A stretch of DNA of 31,292 bases from CAYUVF01 sp964448045 (GTDB lineage Bacteria; Bacteroidota; Rhodothermia; Rhodothermales; Salinibacteraceae), in the NCBI GenBank assembly GCA_964448045.1, contig CAYUVF010000054.1, positions 1 through 31,292 on the forward strand. The letters run 5' to 3'. The notes under the pieces are model-generated. The model was not told the origin of the DNA, did no database searches, and saw only the letters and a list, made by a program, of their open reading frames with translations. Position 1 is the stretch's first letter, and each line of letters opens with the position of its first letter. Below are positions 17,053 through 24,802 of the stretch, piece by piece. Position numbers and translations under genes: made by a program.

Positions 17053-19164
17053 ATGGTGTTCAGATTGCTGCTGATTCGGTTCTGCGTCATTGCGGGACTT
17101 TTCGCACTCAGTGAGGGTCTTCTTCAGGAAACCCATGCGCAGGATCCGCCGCCGCTCGGCGTCGAGGCCGCATTTGCGGAACGGACCTCCGTCGGGCGCG
17201 AGGAACCGCTGGTGCTGACGCTCAGCCGACCGGTGACGCCGGAGGACGGACGGTTGGCCGTCGTGCTGGGCACCACCGATCTGACCGCGCTGATCGAAAC
17301 CAGCGGCACGACCGTCCGCTACGTACCCGACCTGCTTCCACTCCCGCCGGGCGACACGGAGCTCTCGGTACACCTCGTCGGTCCCGAGGGCGGATGGCAG
17401 GAAGTCGCCCGCTTTCCCCTCCGCGTGCGTCGGGCAGGCAACCTCGAGACGCTTGCCGTTACCCCAGATCTGACGCTGAACAACAAAGGCCAGGTGGCCG
17501 AGGGGACGGTTCCTGCACCCGATGAGGCCCTTCCCCACCGCATCTATCAGGACTTCTCGGGTCAACTGGCGCTACGAGGCGAGGTCGCGCATCCCGACTG
17601 GCAGGTTCAGGCCGAGATGAACGTTGTCGGGGCCAGCTATGAGGAGGAGGCGCTGCGTTTCGGCGAGCGCGGCGCAGACGCTCCGCCCATCGACCTGTCG
17701 GATTATCGGGTACAGATGCGCAGCGGTCCGGCGCACCTGACGCTGGGGCATCTCTCCCACGGCCGGCATCCCTATCTGATAAACAGCTTCTCCAGCCGGG
17801 GCCTCATGGCGCACGGCGACCTCGACGGCCGCGCCGACGTCTCGGTGGCCGTCGTCAACGGATCGCGCATCGTGGGCTGGGGCGACCCGCTCGGGCTCGA
17901 CGATGCCGGGCATCGCATCGTAAGCAGCACCGTCGGCGTCGATCTGTTGAAACGGGCGCAGACGCTGCGCATCGAGCTCTCGTATCTGGACGGCTCGGTG
18001 CGGCCGCGATCCAGTTTCAATGCCGGGCAGATCCTCGACGCCGAAAAGAGCCGCGGCGCCGGCGTCCACCTCACAGCCCACGTAGCAAACCAGCGCGTGC
18101 GCCTCGAAGGCAATGTCGCCGGAAGCCGCTTTACGAACCCGGACGATCCGGAGCTCGCGCAGGCGGCGGATCTCGTTCCCGTGGAGGAAACCACCCGGTA
18201 CGCACATTCGCTCGATGTCTCGGTCGATGTGCTCCGCAACGTGGCGCTGACGCCTGCGTGGCCGGTGCAACTGAGCGTGAGCGCGCGGCGCGAGCGCGTC
18301 GACCCACTCTACCGCACCGTCGCGGCGTACGTTCAGGCCGATCAGCTGCAGCACGCTGCCGACCTCCAGCTTAGCGTGGGACCCGTCAGCGTGCAGGGCG
18401 GTCACACGCGCACGGTCGATAACCTGGACGACATCCCGTCGATTCTGACGACCAAGTCGCGCCAGAACACGCTCAACGCAAATGTCCCGACGGCCTCGCT
18501 GCTGGGAGCGAGCGCGAGCGGGGTGGGGGCCATTCTGCTGCCGCAGCTCACGTACAGCTACAACTGGACGCACCAGTTCGGAGCGTCGCTGCCCGTCAAT
18601 GGGGGCTTCGATCCCTCGCACCTGCCCGATCAGGTCAGCCGTCTCCACGGCGCCAGCGCCGGCTGGCAGTATGGCATGTGGCGCGTCGGCTATCGGCTGG
18701 GCTACGCCGTCCAGGACAACCGCCAGACCGGCCGCGCCGAAGCCGACTTCGTCACGTGGACCCACAGCGGATCGCTGGGCACGACGCTCTTCCACATCTG
18801 GGACGTGAATCTCGACATCGGACTGGAGCGGGCGGAGAGCCTCGAGACCGGCCGCATCGACATTACCGAGCGCATCGGCGCGCAGACGACGCTCCGGCCC
18901 GTGGAGGGGCTCACCCTGTCCGCCTCCGTGTCACCGACGTGGATGGAAGATAAGATCAAGACCAGCATCCGCTCCAACACGAATCTCGCGCTGGAGGGGA
19001 GCTACGGCTTTCAGTTTCGGAACGGATCCCGTCTTCCAGTGCGGGGGCAGGTGTTTGTCCGCTACGCGCGCCAGTCGAGCCAAACGCGGGATGTCACCTT
19101 CGATCTCGACACCGAAAATCGTACCTGGACCGTCAATACCGGCGTCTCCCTCAGCATCTTTTGA
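17053..19164 (+). CDS. Outer-membrane beta-barrel protein with N-terminal Ig-like domain
   Basis: 703 residues. A signal peptide (hydrophobic about 5-20, ending THAQ) is followed by an Ig-like beta domain (about 35-130, including LVLTLSRPVTPEDGRLAVVLG) and a linker. From about 170 to the end, alternating polar/hydrophobic strands run as in large outer-membrane barrels (VQMRSGPAHLTLGHLSHG, ASAGWQYGMWRVGYRLGYAV), and the chain ends in Phe (TVNTGVSLSIF), the usual BAM recognition end. No TonB box or plug was seen. GAGGGAG directly abuts the ATG. It is 12 bp ahead of the next gene, so the two are almost certainly co-transcribed. Function is not recognisable; a secretion pore or surface anchor for the downstream exported proteins is possible. 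Confidence 0.8.
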   Translation: MVFRLLLIRFCVIAGLFALSEGLLQETHAQDPPPLGVEAAFAERTSVGREEPLVLTLSRPVTPEDGRLAVVLGTTDLTALIETSGTTVRYVPDLLPLPPGDTELSVHLVGPEGGWQEVARFPLRVRRAGNLETLAVTPDLTLNNKGQVAEGTVPAPDEALPHRIYQDFSGQLALRGEVAHPDWQVQAEMNVVGASYEEEALRFGERGADAPPIDLSDYRVQMRSGPAHLTLGHLSHGRHPYLINSFSSRGLMAHGDLDGRADVSVAVVNGSRIVGWGDPLGLDDAGHRIVSSTVGVDLLKRAQTLRIELSYLDGSVRPRSSFNAGQILDAEKSRGAGVHLTAHVANQRVRLEGNVAGSRFTNPDDPELAQAADLVPVEETTRYAHSLDVSVDVLRNVALTPAWPVQLSVSARRERVDPLYRTVAAYVQADQLQHAADLQLSVGPVSVQGGHTRTVDNLDDIPSILTTKSRQNTLNANVPTASLLGASASGVGAILLPQLTYSYNWTHQFGASLPVNGGFDPSHLPDQVSRLHGASAGWQYGMWRVGYRLGYAVQDNRQTGRAEADFVTWTHSGSLGTTLFHIWDVNLDIGLERAESLETGRIDITERIGAQTTLRPVEGLTLSASVSPTWMEDKIKTSIRSNTNLALEGSYGFQFRNGSRLPVRGQVFVRYARQSSQTRDVTFDLDTENRTWTVNTGVSLSIF

Positions 19165-19176
19165 TCGGGTCTCATC

Positions 19177-20433
19177 ATGAAAACAATCGTCTCCATAGTT
19201 CTCATCATGCTCGTCGGATGGGGAGCGGCGCAGGCTCAGATTCGGGTTCATCCCACGGGGGTGAACGTCAACGCCAACGGGTCGACCGTCGTCTTCCTGA
19301 CGTTCGGCGGGCTCAACGGGTACGTGCCCGAGGAGGCCACCTGGTGCGGCGAGCTCATCGACGCCTTTCCCGACGTGGGCAGCCGGTGCGACCCGGCGAC
19401 GCTCTTCGGACGCCAGTCGCTGCGCCACGAGCTCTCGACGCGCAGCGGTCAGGGCGGGTACACCGACATTATGACCATTCCGGCATCGGTGGCGCGGCGT
19501 GCCGTGCAGGCCGCCCGCGGCGGGGCCGACTCGCGCTTCTTCTACGTTCGCCGGTTTGCCCTGCCGGGGGCGCCCGACGTGTACGTGGTCGTCACGTGCC
19601 GGCTGACCGGCGGGGGCGCCCGCACGCCCTTCGCACTCATCGACGTGCAGATGCGGTTCGAAACGGATCGGCCGGTGCTGTCGGTGGCGCCCGGCGACAC
19701 GCTCGCGAAGCTATCTGCCGAGATTTCCTACAATGGCGCTGGCACGCTCCGCGGGCGGTGGGAGGTGGTTCGCCCCGGTGAGGAACTGCCCACGGCCCGG
19801 GACCTGCTCACCGAAGCGACGCTTCCAGTCGAAGAGCGCGGCCTGCAGCGGCGCTACACCGAGGTCGGGCGCTTCAATCGGACATTGCCCCCGTCGGTCG
19901 GCGCGCGGTTCATCCTGCCGGGGCCGGATCCCGGCCGTTTGCCCAGTGACGTCGAGGGGCTCTACCACGTGCTGTTGCGCATCGAGGCCACCGACGACAA
20001 GGAGGGGAATTCGGATCTGGGGGCCGCCGGGGCCGGGTCTGGCGTCGTGGTCTCGGGGGCCGTGGCCGGCTTCCCAATTCCGCCGTTGCGCTACTTCGTG
20101 GGCGGCACCACGCGTCCGGCGCCGGGGCGGATGAACCTACTACAACCGGATGAAGGTGCCTCGGTCGCTCCGGGAACGAGCATCGGATTTATTTGGACGG
20201 ACACGCCGCAGGCCACGCTATACCGGCTTGAGATCGAAGATGCCGACGGACGAACGGTACACAGCGCCCTGCTCCCGGCGGGAATGGCCGGATATCAGAC
20301 GCCGCCCTATCTCGCCGACGCTGCTGTTGGCGACCTCCGATGGCGGGTGATCGCACTGGCGGCCGGCGGAAAACCGCTCGTTCAGACGCCCTGGCGCGTG
20401 CTGCGCCTCGATACAATACCGAATCACAAATAG
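19177..20433 (+). CDS. Secreted protein of unknown function with C-terminal FN3/Ig-like domain
   Basis: 418 residues, signal peptide MKTIVSIVLIMLVGWGAAQAQ. Residues about 22-155 form a distinctive domain (VVFLTFGGLNGYVPEEATWCGEL, SRCDPATLFGRQSLRHELS, YTDIMTIPASVARRAVQAA, FFYVRRF, YVVVTCRLTGGGARTPF) with three cysteines that could form a disulfide. The remainder is beta-rich, ending in an FN3-like module (GFIWTDTPQATLYRLEIEDADG, LRWRVIAL). I recall similar N-terminal domains in proteins without assigned function from Gemmatimonadota and Acidobacteria, but cannot name a family. The 12-bp spacing to the barrel gene indicates a shared operon and probably a shared job at the outer membrane. Confidence 0.75.
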   Translation: MKTIVSIVLIMLVGWGAAQAQIRVHPTGVNVNANGSTVVFLTFGGLNGYVPEEATWCGELIDAFPDVGSRCDPATLFGRQSLRHELSTRSGQGGYTDIMTIPASVARRAVQAARGGADSRFFYVRRFALPGAPDVYVVVTCRLTGGGARTPFALIDVQMRFETDRPVLSVAPGDTLAKLSAEISYNGAGTLRGRWEVVRPGEELPTARDLLTEATLPVEERGLQRRYTEVGRFNRTLPPSVGARFILPGPDPGRLPSDVEGLYHVLLRIEATDDKEGNSDLGAAGAGSGVVVSGAVAGFPIPPLRYFVGGTTRPAPGRMNLLQPDEGASVAPGTSIGFIWTDTPQATLYRLEIEDADGRTVHSALLPAGMAGYQTPPYLADAAVGDLRWRVIALAAGGKPLVQTPWRVLRLDTIPNHK

Positions 20434-20604
20434 CGTGATGTCCCTTCGCATTTGTTTGTACCCCGAGAGCGAACGTGTCGGTCTGCTGCAGAGAGTCCGT
20501 TTTGCTCGCTCTGGGCTTCACACTGCGTCCTGAGCTTGTTTTTGGCCAACAGGTCATGGCTCGGCACTCCGCTTTTTTCACGCACCCAACCGAGAGGTTC
20601 AACC

Positions 20605-22398
20605 ATGAAACGCACCCTGTTTACGATAGGAACTATCCTGCTGGCGTTGGTGATACTCGTGCCCGAGTCTGCCATGGCCCAGCGCAAGCAAAAGACAAGA
20701 ACCACGCAGCGAACCGTTACCAAGACGCCCCCCGAGCAGGAGGCCCTGCAGATGTACAGAGCCCGTGCCTCGGCCGATAAAGTGGCGGCCATGCTCCGCA
20801 AGAAGCACCGGCAGTCGGACGAACAAGTCACCGGAATTTTGAAGAAGGTCGGCTATCGAGCCGAGGATGTGACCGGCGTGCTCATCAAGACGCGGCGCCT
20901 GCCACCTGAAAAAGCCATGCACTACGTGCGCACGGCCGGGTACGAGACCACCGAGGTCGCAACCGCCATGAGCCGAAGTGGAATCAAGAAGGACCAAATT
21001 GTGAAAGCGTTGCGCGAGCAGCGGGAAGAGCCATCCGTCGTCGCTGGCCTCCTCATTAAGGACCTGCGCTCTCCCGTCGAACAGGCAGTGGAGTGGATGG
21101 TCGACGCCAGTTTTTCCGCAGCGGAGACGGTGGGCAGCTTCACCGACGCCGGGCAGTCCCTGGGAGGCATAACCGGGGGACTGCGGCAGGCAAACGTAGC
21201 AGCCCGCGCCGCAGCCGCAGCGCTCAAGGCCCAGGGGAAAACCCTGAACGAAGCGGCGGCCGCCCTCGTCGCGGCTGGCTACGAGACGATAGCCATTGGC
21301 GATGCGCTGATGAAGGAGTATAGCGTCGGGGCCGCGCCAGTCGCTGCAGCGCTGAAGACGGCTGGATTTTCGGTCGTACAGATCGGGACCACGTTGCGTG
21401 CTGCAGGCGCGACAGCCGAAGGGGCGGCCGAAGCACTCAAGGCGGCGGGCTACACGGCCGAGCAGATTGCGACGATGCTTGAGGAGGCCTATGACCTAAG
21501 TGCGGCGGCCATCGCCGAGATCTTGAAGAACCTCGGCTACGGCGTCGTGCACGTCGCCAACGCCCTCAACGGACTGGGGCTGAGCGTCCAGGAGTTTGCT
21601 GACGGGCTCATGCAGGCGGGCTACGACGCCATCGAGATCGCCGAAGCCATGCAGGAAGTCGGCTACGAGTTGCTTGATGCAGCGCGGGAACTGCGGCGTC
21701 TCAACTTCGAGATGCAGGAGATCGCGCAGGGATTGGCACGTTACGGTCCGCTGGGCACGCCGCTCGCCATCGCCCTCAACAGCGCCGGATATACAGCGGA
21801 GGAGTCGGCCCGGGCGCTCAAGCTCATGGGGTTCTCGGTGCTCGAATCGGCGGCCGGATTGCGGGCGGCGGGATACGGCACGGTGGCGGTGGCTCGGGCC
21901 CTAAAGGCCGTCGGCTACACGATGGTGCAGGTCGCCGAAGCGCTCAAGGCCGCGGGCACATCCGGCTCGGACACCGCAGGGGCTATCAAGGAGGCCTTCA
22001 ACGCGACGGCCACTGAAGTCGCCGAGACGATGACCGATATCGGCTACGATGCGGAAGAAGTGGCCCGGGCCCTGAAGGAGCAGTTCAACTATCAGCTGGC
22101 CCATACGATCGAGGAACTGAAGCAGGAGTACAACATCGACCAGATCGTGGAGACCGTCACCAGCGTGTACAACGCCAACGAGGAGCAGATCGCCAACGCG
22201 CTACAGGCGGCAGGCTACACGGCCAATCAGATCGCAGAGGTGCTCCAGGACGTGTTTCAGGCGTCCGCGGCGGAGGTCGCGCAGGCGCTGAGTCAGGCCG
22301 GGTTTAATATCCCGCAGATCACGCAGGCGCTCGTCGACCTGTTCAACATGACGGCTGCCGAGGTGGCCGGATTACTCGCCCAGCTCGGCATCGGCTGA
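20605..22398 (+). CDS. Secreted all-helical solenoid protein of 38 short tandem repeats
   Basis: 597 residues. Signal peptide MKRTLFTIGTILLALVILV...AMAQ, a basic linker (27-51), then residues 52-592 consist wholly of 38 contiguous 14- or 15-residue units and a five-residue tail. Each unit has the form x-A-G-[YF]-x-x-x-x-[IV]-A-x-A-L-[KQ], for example AAGYTAEQIATMLE or QAGYDAIEIAEAMQ; 15-residue variants replace AGY by xFN (DVFQASAAEVAQALS). One amphipathic helix plus a Gly/aromatic turn per unit would stack into a rod or superhelix. No cysteine or catalytic motif stands out, so a scaffold or binding role is likely. ATG 20605 has AGAGG upstream and gives the signal peptide; the open frame begins earlier at 20452. 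A strong terminator follows at 22435. It is not a family I recognise. Confidence 0.85.
   Translation: MKRTLFTIGTILLALVILVPESAMAQRKQKTRTTQRTVTKTPPEQEALQMYRARASADKVAAMLRKKHRQSDEQVTGILKKVGYRAEDVTGVLIKTRRLPPEKAMHYVRTAGYETTEVATAMSRSGIKKDQIVKALREQREEPSVVAGLLIKDLRSPVEQAVEWMVDASFSAAETVGSFTDAGQSLGGITGGLRQANVAARAAAAALKAQGKTLNEAAAALVAAGYETIAIGDALMKEYSVGAAPVAAALKTAGFSVVQIGTTLRAAGATAEGAAEALKAAGYTAEQIATMLEEAYDLSAAAIAEILKNLGYGVVHVANALNGLGLSVQEFADGLMQAGYDAIEIAEAMQEVGYELLDAARELRRLNFEMQEIAQGLARYGPLGTPLAIALNSAGYTAEESARALKLMGFSVLESAAGLRAAGYGTVAVARALKAVGYTMVQVAEALKAAGTSGSDTAGAIKEAFNATATEVAETMTDIGYDAEEVARALKEQFNYQLAHTIEELKQEYNIDQIVETVTSVYNANEEQIANALQAAGYTANQIAEVLQDVFQASAAEVAQALSQAGFNIPQITQALVDLFNMTAAEVAGLLAQLGIG
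20758..22380 (+). repeat. Array of 38 tandem 42/45-bp coding repeats
   Basis: The codons for residues 52-592 of the secreted helical protein form 38 adjoining units: 29 of 14 codons and 9 of 15 codons. Unit lengths plus the N-terminal 51 and C-terminal 5 residues add up exactly to 597. Units are diverged in DNA sequence, so this is an old protein repeat and not a recent satellite expansion. Central units (AAGYGTVAVARALK, AVGYTMVQVAEALK) are most regular; units 6-11 are most degenerate. Confidence 0.9.
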
Positions 22399-22434
22399 GC
22401 CGAGGCAGGTCCGCATTGGTCCTTCGATTCATCG

Positions 22435-22470
22435 GGGGCAGCAGGCTACATCGGTCTGCTGCCCCTTTTT
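22435..22470 (+). terminator. Strong rho-independent terminator after the repeat-protein gene
   Basis: A perfect 10-bp GC-rich stem, GGGGCAGCAG (22435-22444) with CTGCTGCCCC (22456-22465), 11-nt loop, followed by TTTTT (22466-22470). It lies 37 bp after the stop codon of the 38-repeat gene and marks the end of that transcript. Confidence 0.92.
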
Positions 22471-22634
22471 CGTGGGGCCTCCCCACCTCTTCTCCTGGTA
22501 GATACGATACCAAATCCGGCTGCGCACCTTCGGAAAGGAAGGGTGGAAGAAACAACGCCTGTCACGTCCATGCCTCTATTCTTCCATCCTTCCATTCACT
22601 AACGAAGCCCGCAGAGTTGGTATTATAGAGGCCG

Positions 22635-22988
22635 CTACCGGCATACCCAGGCGCCTCCCATAGCGAGGTTTACCCCCTGGGAGGTAGCCGTCGCTGCATC
22701 AGCAGTCGTGATCCCTCGCGCCTGGCGGGAGCAGCAAAAGCGCGCATCCTCCCGGTGCACAATACTGCCGGATTGCGCGCAGTTGCGCAAAGCGATGAGG
22801 CCGGCAGGCCGGACTGGCTGGGATGAGCGTTCGTCCCCGCACAAGACCGTGACGCCAGCAGCAGACTGTCCCGCACGAAGGACCGTGATGTCCAGATTCT
22901 GCGCGCCGAGTCCCGGGGGGCCGGACGCAAGGGTGCAGGCGATGAGGGCGATAGCCAGCATGCTCCTCTGCAATTCGCCTGTCTTCAT
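22635..22988 (-). CDS. Small secreted cysteine-containing protein, unknown
   Basis: 117 residues. The N-terminus MKTGELQRSMLAIALIACTLASGPPGLGAQ reads as a signal peptide, and AGAGAAG lies at suitable distance upstream of the ATG at 22988. The mature part (about 87 residues) has five cysteines (VLCGDERSS, LRNCAQSG, FCCSRQ, WVC near the end) and no recognised domain. It is on the strand opposite to its neighbours, between the two repeat-protein genes, and shares the divergent spacer 22989-23280 with the split repeat gene. Cysteine pairs suggest disulfides after export. The evidence is moderate: signal peptide, ribosome site and position, without family support. Confidence 0.5.
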   Translation of the reverse strand: MKTGELQRSMLAIALIACTLASGPPGLGAQNLDITVLRAGQSAAGVTVLCGDERSSQPVRPAGLIALRNCAQSGSIVHREDARFCCSRQARGITTADAATATSQGVNLAMGGAWVCR

Positions 22989-23075
22989 GATGGGCTTCTC
23001 TGTAATGGATAGGTGGGTCTCTACGGACGAGCGCCGACCGGTAGAACGACAGCGCGCGGCCACGTTATAGTGAGT

Positions 23076-23224
23076 CTATCGGAAAAGCTGGCGGTGACGT
23101 ATCAGCGGTTAAGGTGATTAGGCGTCGGTGGCGCTGCGGCAGGTCGGCCTCGATACGTTCGCGTCATTCATTCCTTGCTGCTTTTTGCTCCCCGCTGATA
23201 CGCTGTAGTGCGCTTTTCCGATAG
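23076..23224. repeat. 33-bp imperfect inverted repeat in a divergent promoter region
   Basis: The left arm (23076-23108) and right arm (23192-23224) match in inverted orientation over 13 outer bases (CTATCGGAAAAGC) and 11 inner bases (CGTATCAGCGG), separated in each arm by 9 unlike bases. The 83 bp between are unique. The arms sit 87 bp upstream of the minus-strand small gene and 56 bp upstream of the plus-strand split repeat gene, each pointing at its own gene, as if one control element had been duplicated for divergent transcription. A MITE-like origin is the main alternative. Confidence 0.6.
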
Positions 23225-23234
23225 GAAGGGTGAG
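23196..23234 (+). promoter_or_regulatory. Upstream element matching the one before the barrel gene
   Basis: 26 of 39 bases agree, ungapped, with 16954-16992. The core is CGATAG, two bases, AGGGTGAG, with CTT a few bases before it. It overlaps the right arm of the 33-bp inverted repeat and ends 46 bp before the ATG at 23281, so it could hold the -10 region and transcription start. Confidence 0.4.
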
Positions 23235-23917
23235 AGCCTAATTTATTACGTCAGCACTTCCCCTGAAACGCGAGGACATCATGAACGTCAACACGCACCT
23301 CCAACACAGCCTCTGCCTGATGGTGGGGGGCCTTCTTCTGATCGGAACGCTCAACCCTCTTCGTGCAGCGAACGAGTGCCGGGTCAAATATCAGTACACG
23401 GTGTCAACCGGCACATTTTCGTCGGAGACCAAGACGGCGTACGTGGATCTGAACCTCAATCAGACGAAGCAGATCAACCGGAGCAACACGCTCTGGATTC
23501 AGAACCTTAAAACGTACAAGGTGCGGGTGTATCGATCTGGTTTCGGCGAGTACGTCGATCTGGATAAAGAGGGGCGCGACCCGGCGATTGCCAATTATCT
23601 GGGCAACGTCGTCTTCCAGAAGGTCAAGTGTCTGAATGAAATATCCAGCAGCGGTTTTCAGACGGCAGGGGCAATGATTGAGGCACTAAAGGCGGCGGGC
23701 GTGGCCCTTGACCAGATCGCTGCCCAGGTCGCCGAGGCGTTCAACGTTGGTGGCCAGCAGATGGGTGAGCTCCTGAAGGCGGCCCAGTACGACGCGGGAC
23801 GGGTCGCTGGTGCGCTCCAAAGCGCATTCAACGCGAGCGGCCAGCAGGTCGGGCAGTGGATGAAGCAGGCCGGATATTCAGCTTCCCAAATTGCCGGTGC
23901 GCTGGAGAGCTCATTCA

Positions 23918-23933
23918 GAGACTGTTTTGCGAA
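23918..23933 (+). repeat. Left terminal inverted repeat of the IS, with TCA target copy before it
   Basis: GAGACTGTTTTGCGAA, identical to the complement of 24787-24802. The TCA just outside (23915-23917) is repeated at the other end. Confidence 0.92.
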
Positions 23934-23935
23934 GG

Positions 23936-24720
23936 CTAAGCGATGCGGTTGATCATCAGGCGCGACATGCCCAAGCGGATCATCGCTTCGCTGGTCTCCG
24001 GAAGAAACTCATAGTCGCGGCTGAGCCGCCGCCAACTTGCGAACCATCCGAACGTGCGCTCGATGACCCAGCGCTTCGGTATTGGTTCGAATCCTTTGGC
24101 ATCTTCGTCGCGCCGCACAATCTTCAAGAGCCATCCGAAGCAGCGCCAGATCAAGCCCTTCGGCGTGCCCTCATAACCTTTATCAGCAAAGATAACTTCC
24201 AGACGCGGCACCGTGCCGAGCAGCCTTTGCCGAGCAGCCTTTGAAGCACGTGCGGGGCCTTTTGGCTGTCGTGATGACCCGCTCCGCATACGAACACGCC
24301 CAGGAGCAATCCCAGCGTATCGACAACGACATGACGCTTCCGCCCCTTTACGTTCTTTCCGCCATCGTAGCCGCGCCGAAGGCCGCCTTGTCGGGCTGTC
24401 GATACGCTCTGGGCGTCAATGACGGCCGCGCTTGGACTTGGGTCGCGCCCGGCCTTCGCTCGGGCGGCACGGCGAAGCCGCGTGCACAGGCGCAACAGCC
24501 GTTGGCTTTCCTTCCACTGGCGAAAGTGGTAGTACACCGTCTGCCAGGGAGCGAAGTCGTTGGGCAGCATTCGCCACTGGCACCCGGTCTTGAGAAGATA
24601 AAAGAGCGCGTTCACGATCTGGCGGGGATGATGTTTTTCAAAACGACGTTGATCGGCAAAAAGCGGCTTAATAAGTTCCCATTGGGCGTCCGTCAGGTCA
24701 GAGCTATATGCTTTTTGCAT
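23936..24720 (-). pseudogene. IS5-family DDE transposase, frameshifted
   Basis: Starts at ATG 24720 (MQKAYSSDLTDAQWELIKPLF, a typical IS5-family opening) and ends at TAG 23936-23938. The N-terminal frame holds the first catalytic Asp (AAVIDAQSVST) and runs into a stop near 24151; the C-terminal frame holds the second Asp (VIFADKGYEG) and the Glu (WVIERTFGWF). The two frames overlap at a 14-bp perfect tandem duplication; taking out one copy gives HVLQRLLGTVPRLEV and a continuous 256-residue transposase with the full DDE set. So the break is best explained by a slippage duplication. A programmed -1 frameshift, known for some IS427-group elements, is the alternative. Confidence 0.88.
24216..24243. 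repeat. Perfect 14-bp tandem duplication inside the transposase
   Basis: CCGAGCAGCCTTTG occurs twice head to tail (24216-24229 and 24230-24243). Because 14 is not a multiple of three it shifts the transposase frame; deletion of one unit restores it. Confidence 0.93.
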
Positions 24721-24786
24721 GGCTCTGGTAAATCTTTTGAGCGAGAACAAGCACTCAAAAGACGCTGACGGACGCTTCTTTGTTGA

Positions 24787-24802
24787 TTCGCAAAACAGTC
24801 TC
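24787..24802 (-). repeat. Right terminal inverted repeat of the IS, with TCA target copy after it
   Basis: Complement reads GAGACTGTTTTGCGAA, matching the left end over all 16 bases. TCA follows at 24803-24805. This is the end near the transposase start codon. Confidence 0.92.

Larger units (their letters stand above)
23918..24802 (-). mobile_element. IS5-family insertion sequence, 885 bp, likely inactive
   Basis: Ends are perfect 16-bp inverted repeats (GAGACTGTTTTGCGAA at 23918-23933; its complement at 24787-24802), flanked by direct TCA copies at 23915-23917 and 24803-24805. A TNA 3-bp target duplication fits the IS1031/IS427 side of the IS5 family. It carries one transposase gene on the minus strand. 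Perfect ends and target copies point to a fairly recent insertion, while the frameshift in the transposase suggests it can now move only if helped by another copy. Insert plus duplicated bases is 888 bp, a multiple of three, by coincidence. Confidence 0.93.

Noticed and set aside
20758..22380. CRISPR-like array
   Set aside because: The periodicity is in protein sequence (14/15 codons); DNA units are diverged and there are no constant repeats with unique spacers.
23076..23224. Invertible promoter with recombination sites
   Set aside because: The 9-bp middle segments of the two arms differ completely, which would block strand exchange by a tyrosine recombinase, and no recombinase gene is nearby.
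23076..23224. Integron attC site
   Set aside because: The GTTRRRY and RYYYAAC core sites are missing and no gene-cassette array is present.
24151..24289. Programmed -1 frameshift between two transposase frames
   Set aside because: A perfect 14-bp tandem duplication fully explains the shift, and no clear slippery heptamer with downstream structure was seen; kept only as an alternative.
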